Assembly: GCF_000741205.1 (NCBI RefSeq)
Contig: NZ_JGYW01000005.1
Coordinates: 124,001-188,000 of the forward strand
Reading direction: 5' to 3'
DNA length: 64,000 nucleotides
Source: Bifidobacterium gallicum DSM 20093 = LMG 11596
GTDB taxonomy: Bacteria > Actinomycetota > Actinomycetes > Actinomycetales > Bifidobacteriaceae
Position 1 is the stretch's first letter. Each line of letters opens with the position of its first letter. Below are positions 29,452-39,162 of this stretch, in pieces. A model generated the notes under the pieces. That model was given only the letters and a program-made list of their open reading frames with translations, ran no database searches and had not been told where the DNA came from. Made by a program: the position numbers and the translations under genes.

Positions 29452-29490
29452 GAAAAACGGACGGCGCCTGTACCAGCCAGATACCGTCCG
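29452..29490 (-). terminator. Intrinsic terminator of the minus-strand HAD gene
   Basis: Read on the minus strand, CGGACGG and CCGTCCG pair over 7 bp and are followed by TTTTTC. It lies about 26 nt beyond the stop of the phosphatase gene at 29516. Confidence 0.75.
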
Positions 29491-29515
29491 CACAGCAAAT
29501 CAGCCGACAGTCGAC

Positions 29516-30229
29516 TTACGCAAAGTAATCGTTGACTGCGTCAGCAAGTTCGCTCGTGGTGTCGATAACACGATACGCACCATGCTGCTTGAGTTCGCCA
29601 GGTTCGGCGTAACCCCAACCGCAGCCCAAGCAGTCAATACCACAGGCCTTGGCACCGTCAACATCGGTCCAACGATCACCAACCATCAACGCACGGTCAC
29701 CAGCCTGCGGATCGAAACCCATGCTCTCGAACGCGTACCGGATGACCTGGTCCTTGTCAATACGCGACGTGTCACGGCTCGCACCATACACAGCGTCAAC
29801 CATCTGATCAAGATGGAAATGCTCAGCGATAGGTTTGGCCTGATATTCCGGCTTGCACGTGGCAATAGCCAACACATAACCTTCGTCACGCAACTTGGCC
29901 AACTGCTCAGGGATACCCTCATACACCGTGTTATAGAGGTTGCCGGGAACCAGATGACCCGGATTGTTCGGATCGTCAAACGCGGGTTCCTCACTGTAAT
30001 AATGACGGTACACGCGCACGGCTTCATCAAGCTTGTCGTCAGGAATATGGTTACGCTTCATCGATTCGATGATGGCGGGACCAATGAAACGATGCAGTTC
30101 GGCATCATCCGGAACCGGACAACCAACAGCCTCAAACGCCTTGACCACACAACCGATAATGCCAGGATCGGACTTGGTCAATGTTCCATCAAGGTCAAGC
30201 AGAACTACTTTCTTCGGATGCTGTGCCAT
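29516..30229 (-). CDS. Phosphoglycolate phosphatase-like HAD hydrolase
   Basis: This 237-aa protein has motif I VVLLDLDGTLTKSDPGI, a helical cap with the RFIGPAI signature, motif II IATCKPE, motif III Lys in the DKDQVI segment, and motif IV VGDRWTDVDGAKACG. This is the Gph/PpaX layout. The start MAQHPKK at 30229 was chosen because GGGGAG lies upstream; a GTG at 30241 is too close to it. Substrate (phosphoglycolate, pyrophosphate or other) is not determined. Confidence 0.85.
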   Translation of the reverse strand: MAQHPKKVVLLDLDGTLTKSDPGIIGCVVKAFEAVGCPVPDDAELHRFIGPAIIESMKRNHIPDDKLDEAVRVYRHYYSEEPAFDDPNNPGHLVPGNLYNTVYEGIPEQLAKLRDEGYVLAIATCKPEYQAKPIAEHFHLDQMVDAVYGASRDTSRIDKDQVIRYAFESMGFDPQAGDRALMVGDRWTDVDGAKACGIDCLGCGWGYAEPGELKQHGAYRVIDTTSELADAVNDYFA

Positions 30230-30317
30230 CGGATACAGCACTCCCCTCTCTCTATGGTCAACTACCTCTCACCAACACGAAAAATTCCCGCCCCATATGG
30301 TGACGGGAACAACGGCA

Positions 30318-30665
30318 TCACTCGTAGTCCGGGAACCAGCCCTCATGATGCATTTTGAGACGCTTGTCGAGCAAATCGGACAATTCCTCAACGCTACGAC
30401 GTTCCAGCAGCATGTCCCAATGCGTACGCGTCGGCTTGGCAATCTCATTCGCTTCAGTGTCATCCCCATCTTCACGATGGGCTACGGAACCGCAACGGCA
30501 CTCCCACTCGGCGGGAAGATCAGCGCCTTCAGCGAACGGAAGGATGGTGCGATGGCCTTTCTCGCAAACGTACGACACTTCCACACGCGCCGCAAATTCA
30601 ACGTTGTCGTCGCTCTCCAACGACTTGGCACCGATGCTCATGCCACGCAGGCTGCGCTCTGCCAT
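30318..30665 (-). CDS. rbpA: RNA polymerase-binding protein RbpA
   Basis: This 115-aa actinobacterial transcription factor binds group 1 sigma factors and stabilises the open promoter complex. The N-terminal MAERSLRGMSIGAKSLESD, the central Cys/His zinc region (YVCEKGH...WECRCGS), the basic linker and the C-terminal sigma-interaction domain PTRTHWDMLLERRSVEELSDLL are all visible in mycobacterial RbpA order. The start has GAGGAGGA upstream. It lies between gph-like and helY. Confidence 0.94.
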   Translation of the reverse strand: MAERSLRGMSIGAKSLESDDNVEFAARVEVSYVCEKGHRTILPFAEGADLPAEWECRCGSVAHREDGDDTEANEIAKPTRTHWDMLLERRSVEELSDLLDKRLKMHHEGWFPDYE

Positions 30666-30840
30666 TGATTCCTCCTCAACATGACGATTACTTGTCTACG
30701 CTACAAAACACTTGGGACGTGCAACTTATTCCACGGTGTATGCCACTGCGGCATACCAACTTGCGTGATGTGAGATGACGCAAAGCGATGCGTGGCGCAC
30801 CAAGCGGGAACACAGCCCAGTGCGCCACAGTATCAACGGA

Positions 30841-33432
30841 TCAGTCCACACCCGAATATGCGACAATGCCACGGTTGACACGTTCATACGCTTCACGCGC
30901 CGTATCAGCCAGCTGCGCGCCATCAGGACCCATGTACTCCTGGGCTACGGAAATCTGCTGCAACACATCAGCCAAACGCTTGGCATTGCGCACAAAATCA
31001 CCGCCCGTCAATTCACTGTCATGCAACACTTCAGCCAGCGAATCACCAGACGCCCATTCATAGACAATGTCGCTGATACCGAAGTCCAGCATCGGCAAAT
31101 CACGCGTCATGCCAGCGTCTTCGCACAGCACATTCAACCGAGAATCCAACAGCTTGAGCTCGGTGACGGCATCGGCGACACGACCATGGGCACCACCCGG
31201 ATAATAACGCGGTTCACCGCCCGCTCCCCTACGCGCCTCATAGACAATGGACGACAGCACACCGGCCAGCTCAGCGGCTGTCAGGTCTTCCAGCACACCA
31301 TTGTCAATCGCTTCAGCAAGCAACAGGTCGCGCTCGCTATACAGGCGACGCAGCAGTTGGCCGCTTTCGGTCAACGTGTAATCACGGTGTCCATCACGAT
31401 CCGCCGGTTCCAAATATCCCAGCGACGCCAGAATCGTGCAGATGCGGTCGAACTGGCGCGCCACGGAACCAGTGCGCGTCTCATAGCGCTCCTCAAGACG
31501 CTCAAGCTCACGCATTTCACGCGCCCAACGATGCCCCCAACGAAGATGCTCTTCAAAATCAGGGCATTGATGGGCGGGATGCTGCGCTTCAAGCTGCTTC
31601 AAATCGGCAATACGCTTGTCCAATTGGCGGAAGGCGCGCGAACGGGCCTCGTTGTTTGCGAACTGCGCTGTTTTGAGCGCTTTACGTTCCTTCTTCTGCA
31701 TGTCGGACAGTTGCATACGCATGCGCATGAGCTCACGGAAGTCCCCGTGTTCACACGCGAACGACTGTTCATAGGCGGCAATGGATGCTTTGAGCTTGTC
31801 GAGATTGGCCTCCAGCTTCCACGACGATTCATTGGCTTCCCATTGGGCAAACGAGTGGTCCAATGTGGTGCGCGCAGTCTCGTAATCGCTGGAATTCAAC
31901 AGGTTCACGGCCATGTTGAACGTGGGTTTGAAACTTGAATGCAGCGGATACACGCGCTTGCTGGACAATGCTGCCGCAGTCTCAGGTTTGAATCCGCGGT
32001 AGTCCACGACAACAGCATGACCAATCGTATCGATGCCGCGGCGTCCTGCACGGCCCGTCAACTGCGTGTACTCCCCTGGTGTCAAACCGACAATGCCGGT
32101 TCCGTCATATTTTTCAAGTTTCTCGAGCACTACGGAACGTGCAGGCATGTTGATGCCCAACGCCAACGTTTCCGTAGCGAACACGACCTTGATCAGACCC
32201 TCTTCAAACAAGCGCTCGACAATCTGGCGGAACAACGCGACCATACCGGCATGATGCGGAGCGAATCCCTCTTCGAGCGCATAGCGGAAACGCGAGAATT
32301 GCAGGGTTTTCAAATCCTCATGCGTCAATTGGCCTTGAATCATCTCGTCAACAATCTGACGGATGCGACGCGCCTCATCATCAGTGGTCAACTGCAGTCC
32401 CGCATTCAAGCAATGCTCCACAGCCTCATCACAGCCGTTACGCGAGAAAATGAAATAAATTGCGGGCAACAATCCCAGGAAGTTGAGTTCGTCCACCACG
32501 GCCCAACGTTTCGGAATATACCGTTCAGCCTGCGCACCACGTGAACGGCCGTTGGGACGATGGCCAAAACGGCCACGCCGTTTGGGACGTTCATGCTCCA
32601 AGCGCTGTTCGGCACGATGATCGAATTCACTCAAACGCGCGACCAAACGGCCATTGATCTTGGTGGTCTGATGGCCATCCTCGTCGAAACGGTACAAATC
32701 AAACAACTCAGGTTCGGTACGCGGGTCCTTTTGAATCATCACATGCTGCTCGAGCGGCACAGGACGCAATTCAGAGACAACCAGCTTGGTTTCACCACGT
32801 ACGGAAGCGATCCACTTGGCGAAATCCTCAACATTGGATACCGTGGCCGACAGTCCCACAATCCGCACGCTTTGCGGCAAATGAATGATGACCTCTTCCC
32901 ACACGGGGCCACGGAACTTGTCCGCCAGGAAATGCACTTCATCAAGCACCACATAACGCAACGCGTTCAACGTGGAGGAATGCTCATAGAGCATGTTGCG
33001 CAACACTTCCGTGGTCATCACCACAATGTCGGCTTCCGAGTTGATCGAGGTATCTCCCGTAAGCAAGCCGACCTTTTCTGCACCGTATACGGCGACAAGA
33101 TCGTGATACTTCTGGTTGCTCAACGCTTTGATCGGCGTTGTGTAGAACGCTTTGGCATTGCGATGCTGCGCCAAGAACACAGCGAAATCGGCAACTACTG
33201 TTTTACCGGCGCCGGTCGGGGCAGCAACCAGCACGTTGCTGCCATCTTCCAACGCTTCATTCGCTTCCATCTGGAACCCGTCAAGGTCAAATGGCATTTT
33301 CTCAGCAAATTCGTATGCCACCGACGCACGCGTACGCTGCACGCGCTGGAAACGCCGGTAGCGTTCCGCAGGCGATTCCTGCTCGGGTTCGTTGACGGGT
33401 GTGGTGGATGGTGTTCGACGATGTCGGCTCAT
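30841..33432 (-). CDS. helY: HelY-like Ski2/Mtr4-family DEAD/DEAH helicase
   Basis: This 863-aa superfamily 2 helicase shows motif I APTGAGKT (about residue 71), motif II DEVH (about 165), motif III SATVSN, and motifs V-VI LALGINMPAR and QLTGRAGRRG. The C-terminal helical half resembles actinobacterial HelY and eukaryotic Mtr4/Ski2 RNA helicases, so RNA processing is the likely role. The start follows the upstream small gene by 6 nt, so the two are probably coupled; the same order with a WYL regulator is common in Actinobacteria. Confidence 0.9.
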   Translation of the reverse strand: MSRHRRTPSTTPVNEPEQESPAERYRRFQRVQRTRASVAYEFAEKMPFDLDGFQMEANEALEDGSNVLVAAPTGAGKTVVADFAVFLAQHRNAKAFYTTPIKALSNQKYHDLVAVYGAEKVGLLTGDTSINSEADIVVMTTEVLRNMLYEHSSTLNALRYVVLDEVHFLADKFRGPVWEEVIIHLPQSVRIVGLSATVSNVEDFAKWIASVRGETKLVVSELRPVPLEQHVMIQKDPRTEPELFDLYRFDEDGHQTTKINGRLVARLSEFDHRAEQRLEHERPKRRGRFGHRPNGRSRGAQAERYIPKRWAVVDELNFLGLLPAIYFIFSRNGCDEAVEHCLNAGLQLTTDDEARRIRQIVDEMIQGQLTHEDLKTLQFSRFRYALEEGFAPHHAGMVALFRQIVERLFEEGLIKVVFATETLALGINMPARSVVLEKLEKYDGTGIVGLTPGEYTQLTGRAGRRGIDTIGHAVVVDYRGFKPETAAALSSKRVYPLHSSFKPTFNMAVNLLNSSDYETARTTLDHSFAQWEANESSWKLEANLDKLKASIAAYEQSFACEHGDFRELMRMRMQLSDMQKKERKALKTAQFANNEARSRAFRQLDKRIADLKQLEAQHPAHQCPDFEEHLRWGHRWAREMRELERLEERYETRTGSVARQFDRICTILASLGYLEPADRDGHRDYTLTESGQLLRRLYSERDLLLAEAIDNGVLEDLTAAELAGVLSSIVYEARRGAGGEPRYYPGGAHGRVADAVTELKLLDSRLNVLCEDAGMTRDLPMLDFGISDIVYEWASGDSLAEVLHDSELTGGDFVRNAKRLADVLQQISVAQEYMGPDGAQLADTAREAYERVNRGIVAYSGVD

Positions 33433-33438
33433 TTTTCT

Positions 33439-33768
33439 TTACGCATTCGGTAGGTCATTGAACTGTTCCCACTGCTCCCACGTGCGCGCATAGCGTTCCC
33501 GACGGGCCTGACGACGGCGGATTACACCAGCGTGGGCGTCGGCATATGCGTTTGACGCCTCCTCAAGTGGTCGGGTGAACATTGCGGCTGGACGTGGAGC
33601 GTGAGCATCCGTGTCCACAGTCATACGAGCCATACGTTTGCTCACTTGATTACCCAAGGCGGAAGCAATGCGCGCTGCACGCACAGCATGACGGATCGCA
33701 TACACGGCACCAATGATCAGCATAGCCAGCCAGAAAGCGGCCAAAACCAGCCAAATCCACCAAGGCAT
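33439..33768 (-). CDS. Small single-pass membrane protein
   Basis: This 109-aa protein has one N-terminal transmembrane segment (about residues 3-25, WIWLVLAAFWLAMLIIGAVYA) and a long basic, Arg-rich cytosolic tail ending RRRQARRERYARTWEQWEQF. The start at 33768 has AAGGAGGGG. Its stop is 6 nt before helY. No function is recognised. Confidence 0.75.
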   Translation of the reverse strand: MPWWIWLVLAAFWLAMLIIGAVYAIRHAVRAARIASALGNQVSKRMARMTVDTDAHAPRPAAMFTRPLEEASNAYADAHAGVIRRRQARRERYARTWEQWEQFNDLPNA

Positions 33769-33798
33769 AATCCCCTCCTTGCAGTGGTACCGTCACTA

Positions 33799-35724
33799 TC
33801 AGTCGTCAGCATCGTCAGCTGCACCGACGACGCTCAGTTCACGCTGTGCTCGCGCAATAATCATTGTACGGAGTGTTTCGGGGGCAACAGCCACAATATG
33901 CCGAGCGTGAGCAATGCAGAACGCCACAAACCAGGAATCGGACCTGATGGTCAAATGCACTTTCTCACCGTCACCACAGGGTTCCACCGTCGCATCAGAC
34001 AGCGTCTTGATGAACTCGAGGTGTGGTTGATCGGTGATGAACACGGCCGGTGTGCCATTGTCAATGGCCCAACGACGCAACTCGCTGACCGATACGTCAG
34101 GAATTTGGGGTTCGCTCAACGGTTTGACAATACGCGCATGCTCAATGCGGGCCAAACGCAGGATCTGCCAGATGCGCGGCTCCCCTGTCACCTTGTTCAG
34201 CGTCTCATCCTTGTGCACGAGACTGCGCTTGTCTTCGGGCGCAACATCAGCCACATCAGTCCATACGGCCGCATAATACACGCCTTCGTCCACGAAAATT
34301 TTGGCAGGGGCGACGAGCTTGCGGAACATGTTGCCGGCACCGTCACGATATTCCATATCGAGCAGCGCATGGTTGTCGATAGCCGATTTGACCACGGAGA
34401 AACTGAACGGTTCAGCCTCATAACCAGTCAAGCTCAACCATGGCGTGTCCCCTGGCGTCACATGGGCGCGCATACGCTCATTGAGTGATTCAGCCTGGGC
34501 ACGCTGGTCGGCTGGCAGCAAACGCGAATGGGCCAAATAATTGACCGATGCCGTCAGCATGCTCATGTACTGCGGCGAAATGCCCGCCAAACGTTCCAAG
34601 CCCAATGAATTCGTTGCTGACACAATGCCTTCGGCGTCCATCAATGACCAATCGATATCGAAGAATTGGCTGCCTGCCATCTCGCCATCATCAGACACCG
34701 TGGTCAACGTGTTGATGTCTTTATGGATGACATTGACCGACTTGCGCATTTCATCATCGCTCTTGGGCACACCGATGAAACGCACCGCCAGCTCATCAAG
34801 CGAGTATTCCTCACCCAGATGGGCTGACAGGAACAGCATCAGACGCAGACGGCGATCCACTTCGCTGCCGGTTTGGAACGAACTCTTCTTGGCATGGTTC
34901 TTTTGCGACGCTTCCAGGTCATCGTCTTCGTCACCAGTGTTCGAGCTGATGGACTTCGCGCGGACCGTGGCGCTGGACTTGCCTTCGGAATCGTCAGCCA
35001 ACGCGAAGTTGATTGCAGCGTTCAGGCGGCGACGGTAAGCGTCCACAGCCTCTTGGGGACTGACGATATGCGCATTGGGATGCTCAAGCAGGAACATCGC
35101 CAAGTCATCGGAATCCGAATAGGCGACATTGAGCAATTCGCCACCGTCCATCACCTTGGCGGCGAAACGACGTGAATCGATTTCCTTGACCAGGCTTTCA
35201 GGAATATGCTGCGTGCCCAAACCAGGTGCAATGGAATCCAGGCCCAAACCCGGAATCGGCGTTTGCGGCACACGCGGTGCCGTACGGGACACGTGGGCCG
35301 GCTCAGGTTCTTCGGCCATCGACGAGATGGACACCGAACGGGCCAAATAGTTGGCTGCAGCCAATACAGGCATGTCTTCGGGTTCGAAATGCAAGCGGAT
35401 ACGCGGTTCACTACCGAGTTGCAAACGGTATGACGCAAAATCCTGGCCTTCGGACTTTGAGGAGTACTCGGGTTGGCGTGATTCAATGGCGATGCCCATG
35501 GCCGCCAGCTTGGCGCGGTCGCGTTGGAATTGCTTGGCAAACGCTGCCTTGGCGGCCTGATCAGCCAATTCACCATACGAATCAGCGTATGCCTTCACAC
35601 GCTGCGCAATCTGACGAGATGTGAGCCATTGGGGGAACGCGGAAGACAATACTGCCAACACATCGAGTTCGTGTTTGCCCCACTTATCCGAGAAGCGGCG
35701 CCTTCCGTTACTTCCTTCTGCCAT
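33799..35724 (-). CDS. WYL-domain regulator, PafB-PafC-like fusion
   Basis: This 641-aa protein has an N-terminal winged HTH (KHELDVLAVLSSAFPQWLTSRQIAQRVKAY, then FQRDRAKLAAMGI), a second HTH near residues 290-345 (RRLRLMLFLSAHLGEEYSLDELAVRFIGV), and a C-terminal WYL-like segment (LLDMEYRDGAG...VYYAAVWTDV, the WYL core reading YYA). This matches head-to-tail PafB and PafC, which in mycobacteria form a heterodimer activating LexA-independent DNA-damage genes. Adjacent helY supports the family. The linker between the halves is acidic and low-complexity. Confidence 0.82.
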   Translation of the reverse strand: MAEGSNGRRRFSDKWGKHELDVLAVLSSAFPQWLTSRQIAQRVKAYADSYGELADQAAKAAFAKQFQRDRAKLAAMGIAIESRQPEYSSKSEGQDFASYRLQLGSEPRIRLHFEPEDMPVLAAANYLARSVSISSMAEEPEPAHVSRTAPRVPQTPIPGLGLDSIAPGLGTQHIPESLVKEIDSRRFAAKVMDGGELLNVAYSDSDDLAMFLLEHPNAHIVSPQEAVDAYRRRLNAAINFALADDSEGKSSATVRAKSISSNTGDEDDDLEASQKNHAKKSSFQTGSEVDRRLRLMLFLSAHLGEEYSLDELAVRFIGVPKSDDEMRKSVNVIHKDINTLTTVSDDGEMAGSQFFDIDWSLMDAEGIVSATNSLGLERLAGISPQYMSMLTASVNYLAHSRLLPADQRAQAESLNERMRAHVTPGDTPWLSLTGYEAEPFSFSVVKSAIDNHALLDMEYRDGAGNMFRKLVAPAKIFVDEGVYYAAVWTDVADVAPEDKRSLVHKDETLNKVTGEPRIWQILRLARIEHARIVKPLSEPQIPDVSVSELRRWAIDNGTPAVFITDQPHLEFIKTLSDATVEPCGDGEKVHLTIRSDSWFVAFCIAHARHIVAVAPETLRTMIIARAQRELSVVGAADDADD

Positions 35725-35875
35725 TAAGTCCTACCGTATCGTTATTGTTTTGGTTATACGTGCACGTTGGAGTGCACAACTGGTTCTCTATGATAATGCC
35801 TTTTTGCGTGTTGCATTCACATTTCCTAGAATTTCTTGGAAATCGAACGGCAACACGCATGGACGAACGCCGATG

Positions 35876-37303
35876 TTATAGCCACTCATCCGGCTCTACG
35901 CCTTGCGGCCCCACATATTCACCATTCGGAACATAATTTGGTTTGCCGCCATCCTCCAGCTTGGCATCCCCATAGAAACTCACATTACGGCCGAACGTCC
36001 AATCCCCTTCAATCGTAATGGAGTTCGCCGCGGCCACGGAAGGCACGGAATACGGGAACCGTTCATCAAAATCATGGATGTTCTTGTAATAGCGCGGGTC
36101 AAGCGACACGCTCGGGAAAATGTAGTTGCCATCTTCCATCTCATACAAATCAGTCAAATGGAACCGGTCGGAACGCATAATGAACAAATCATCCGTGGTC
36201 TTGACGGGGAGGAAACGCATGCGGTCCACGAGCACGCAGGTCGCTCCCTCGAACAAGGATACCGCCGCGCCCATCGCCGTCTCCAATTGCATGACAGGTG
36301 TCGAATCGGGATCCGTGGGATCAACCGTCTTCTGGTTGCGGATCACTGGCAGCGGCAACACGCCATGATATTGCTCCAGCAACGCTTTGAGCGCATCCAC
36401 GCGCACCCAGATGTTGTTCGTGTTGAAATACGGATGCATCGTGATATCCATCGCATTGGCACGGTCCTGCGGATGCACTTGGGTCATTTCACGCAGCACC
36501 AAACGGCCCGTACGCTTGTCAATGACCAGATGGCCACCCTTGCGGTCCGCATGCGTCCGCTTGGCGACTTCAATCATGATTGGCGCGCCGGTATTTTCAA
36601 AATGCTGCGCAAGTGTCTGCGAAGGACGAGCGCCAAGATTGTCGGAATTTGAAATGAACAGGTATTTGAAACCATGCTCTTCCAACGAATCCAACAATCC
36701 CGACTCATAAATCGTCGAGAACAAATCTCCGTGGCCTGGCGGGCACCATTCCAACTCGGGATTTGACGGATACTCCACAGGCAAACCGGTGGCGATGTCG
36801 ATCTTGGGCTCTCGATGCTGCAAGATTTCCATCGGAACGCCTTCCTGATGGAATTTCTTGTTGCCGCGCAACACAGCCATTGTGTCGGCTGATGTACGGA
36901 ACGAATTCATCAGGGTCAATGGCAGTTCAACGCCCAAACGCTTGCGGGCCACGAGGACCTGTCCCAAGATAATGTCGAGGAAACGCATCTGACGGGCCTT
37001 GTGACGACGGACCGGCAGCAACGACTTGGCGCAATCCAAGCCCATAGACGTGCCCAATCCCCCGTTGAGCTTCAAAAAAGCCGTCTTCGCAAACGCACCC
37101 ACCGCCTGGTCATGGTCGATGGTCTCATAGACATCATGGAAACTCGGCACATCAGACAAGCACTCCACATCAATCTCACGGATCCAACTTGTGGAGTCAT
37201 TGTTCTGCCATTCGTTATACAGATGCTCAAACTGGGCAATAGCCACTTCGCTGAGCCCTTGATCACGCATCTTGGCAGCTGAACGCTCGAATAGCTCCGC
37301 CAT
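35876..37303 (-). CDS. UTP-glucose-1-phosphate uridylyltransferase (eukaryote-type UDPGP family)
   Basis: This 475-aa enzyme makes UDP-glucose for the Leloir and lacto-N-biose/galactose routes. It is the eukaryote-like UDPGP type, not the bacterial GalU: KLNGGLGTSMG near residue 100, the CAKSLLPVR segment, CPPGHGDLFSTIY, FISNSDNLGA, and a C-terminal left-handed beta-helix-like tail. MAELFERS at 37303 was taken as start; the frame is open to 37372. tRNA-Pro lies upstream on the other strand. Confidence 0.92.
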   Translation of the reverse strand: MAELFERSAAKMRDQGLSEVAIAQFEHLYNEWQNNDSTSWIREIDVECLSDVPSFHDVYETIDHDQAVGAFAKTAFLKLNGGLGTSMGLDCAKSLLPVRRHKARQMRFLDIILGQVLVARKRLGVELPLTLMNSFRTSADTMAVLRGNKKFHQEGVPMEILQHREPKIDIATGLPVEYPSNPELEWCPPGHGDLFSTIYESGLLDSLEEHGFKYLFISNSDNLGARPSQTLAQHFENTGAPIMIEVAKRTHADRKGGHLVIDKRTGRLVLREMTQVHPQDRANAMDITMHPYFNTNNIWVRVDALKALLEQYHGVLPLPVIRNQKTVDPTDPDSTPVMQLETAMGAAVSLFEGATCVLVDRMRFLPVKTTDDLFIMRSDRFHLTDLYEMEDGNYIFPSVSLDPRYYKNIHDFDERFPYSVPSVAAANSITIEGDWTFGRNVSFYGDAKLEDGGKPNYVPNGEYVGPQGVEPDEWL

Positions 37304-37574
37304 GGTCACCCTTTCCATCCAAGGTCGTTCTGTTATAGAAAACGGCTTGCTCATACAGAAATTATTACGCAATTGTTTCTGTTATGATCGCATTCTACTC
37401 ATCAACGCATCACCTCAGGGGATTGTGACACGTAATCTTCGCAACAACACCAGTTGTTCCATTGACCGATGCAGAACCATACACGTTTTATGAAAAAAAT
37501 TCCACTCAACCAAACATCACAAACGTTTGCATCCGTTCAACGCTGAATCCGACACGCGCATACGACCTGCGATT

Positions 37575-37602
37575 TTGACACTGGCGCTCGCAATGGTATA
37601 TT
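37575..37602 (+). promoter_or_regulatory. Promoter of tRNA-Pro
   Basis: TTGACA (37575-37580) and TATATT (37597-37602) are separated by 16 nt, with the tRNA beginning 38 nt further on. Confidence 0.65.
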
Positions 37603-37640
37603 TCCTACTCGGTGCTTCACGGAGCAATCCTGAGACACAT

Positions 37641-37926
<286 letters not shown>

Positions 37927-37937
37927 GCGACATCATT

Positions 37938-38087
37938 CTATACATCATACATGCAGGGACTGTAGGCGATGCCGAAAGCCGTCGCCACTGTGGACACCGC
38001 TCCTGCGATCGCGAGCAGTTGGGTACCCCATTTGCACACGTTGTTGTTGTTCATTTGTTCGGCGACGGTGACGAATGTGTCTGCCAT
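37938..38087 (-). CDS. 49-aa phage-region protein, possibly truncated
   Basis: The start at 38087 has AAGGAG at 5-nt spacing and overlaps the end of the upstream tail gene region. The N-terminus MADTFVTVAEQMN is polar and the rest, CKWGTQLLAIAGAVSTVATAFGIA, is hydrophobic. It stops 12 bp from the left repeat, so it may be the start of a longer tail gene cut off by the island end, or a genuine short peptide. Confidence 0.5.
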   Translation of the reverse strand: MADTFVTVAEQMNNNNVCKWGTQLLAIAGAVSTVATAFGIAYSPCMYDV

Positions 38088-38088
38088 G

Positions 38089-38491
38089 TCAGCTCCTTGG
38101 TTGTGGACGCATGCTCAGGGTGATGGTGGCGGTCATTCTGGTCACGCCTGTCATGCTGCTGTTGATTTGGGTGAACATGGTCAGTGTGGATGTGTCCACG
38201 TAGCCCAGTTCGTTGCTGTCGCCTTGCAGGGCGGTGAGGCTTGGTTCGATGGTTTGTATGGTTTCCACGGCCGCTGCAGGGTTGGGGCGTACACGTCGAT
38301 GTCCAATGCCTGGTTTCGCGTGTAGTCGTCGTAGAAGCCTCCGGGGATTGCGCTGATGACGAGCAATGGCAGGTGTTCGCGCAGGCTTTCCGGGGGGGTT
38401 GGCTTGTGCAGGTGAGGTTGGTGGGCGGGTTGTGTTCCATGATCCATGCCATGAGCATGGGTATGGGTTGTGCCCATTGGTAGTGGATCAT
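38089..38491 (-). pseudogene. Phage tail-terminator-like gene, frameshifted twice
   Basis: Three frames must be joined to make one protein: the start MIHYQWAQPIPMLMAWIMEHN (38491), a middle ESLREHLPLLVISAIPGGFYDDYTRN, and an end containing ALQGDSNELGYVDTSTLTMF and ITLSMRPQPRS. Length (about 133 aa) and place after the gp10-like gene fit a tail terminator or minor tail completion protein. One break coincides with a run of seven C on the minus strand (near 38391), so a sequencing error is possible for that site. Confidence 0.6.
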
Positions 38492-38501
38492 TGGTGGTTT
38501 T

Positions 38502-38822
38502 TTACAGGCGGCTTACCACTCGGCGGAGGAACCCTTTTTTCGGGTAGCGTCTGCTGCCGTATTCCTTTTCGCTGGCGGTTTCGTCGCCGATGATGACGCG
38601 CGCGTAGGGGCGTTTCATCCTTGTGGGGGCTTTGACGCCGGGGCGGGTGTCTCCGGTTTGTACGCGCACGCTTGCCGCGTAGTCGGGGTTGTCGTCTTTG
38701 AACGCTTCGAGTTGTACCAGCGGGGCTAGCCGGCGTGCGGTGGCGTTCAGGGCGCGTCGCACGTCAGGGTTGGTGAGCAGCTGTTGTCGCACCCATTGGC
38801 GGTCGATGGTGGTGTGTGCCAT
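38502..38822 (-). CDS. HK97 gp10-like head-tail joining protein
   Basis: This 106-aa basic protein starts at 38822 behind GGGGGAT. The pattern TARRLAPLVQLEAFKDDNPDYAASVRVQTG ... ARVIIGDETASEKEYGSRRYPKKGFLRRVV follows the gp10/virion head-tail component family. Gene order (connector, closure, gp10-like, terminator) supports it. It is intact although its neighbours are broken. Confidence 0.65.
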   Translation of the reverse strand: MAHTTIDRQWVRQQLLTNPDVRRALNATARRLAPLVQLEAFKDDNPDYAASVRVQTGDTRPGVKAPTRMKRPYARVIIGDETASEKEYGSRRYPKKGFLRRVVSRL

Positions 38823-38823
38823 G

Positions 38824-39162
38824 TCATCCCCCGTCGTCGCGGGTCACGAGCACTTCCCTATTCCACCGTGTGGGGCTGATTCCGCCGTCGATTGGCAGCG
38901 GGTCGCCGGTGACGTGCCAGATGCGGTCGCGTGCGCGGATGTCGCAGCCGCGCAACGTTTTGGCGTAGACGCGTGGGAAGTACATGACGAGTGTGGTTTC
39001 CAATGCGTCCGGTGTGGTCGAGTCGTCCACGGTGGTGCCGGTTTGCGGGTTGAGGAGCACATTGTCGACGTGTTCCTTGTCCCATTCGACCATTGGTGTG
39101 CCGTACGGGTCGTGTCCGGTGGTGTGCGGGCGCAGCACGGTCACGGTTTCACCCTTGATCAT
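38824..39162 (-). CDS. Phage head-closure-like protein
   Basis: This 112-aa protein (MIKGETVTVLRPHTTGHDPYG) has a beta-rich sequence with DNVLLNPQTGTTVDD, ALETTLVMYFPRVYAKTLRGCDIRARDRIWHVTGDPLPIDGG typical of head-closure/stopper proteins of Siphoviridae. It overlaps the upstream connector gene by 14 nt, as in compact phage operons. Confidence 0.65.
   Translation of the reverse strand: MIKGETVTVLRPHTTGHDPYGTPMVEWDKEHVDNVLLNPQTGTTVDDSTTPDALETTLVMYFPRVYAKTLRGCDIRARDRIWHVTGDPLPIDGGISPTRWNREVLVTRDDGG

Noticed and set aside
29399-30358. 319-aa plus-strand frame opposite the HAD phosphatase
   Set aside because: The minus strand has all HAD motifs and a terminator; the plus frame is a shadow.
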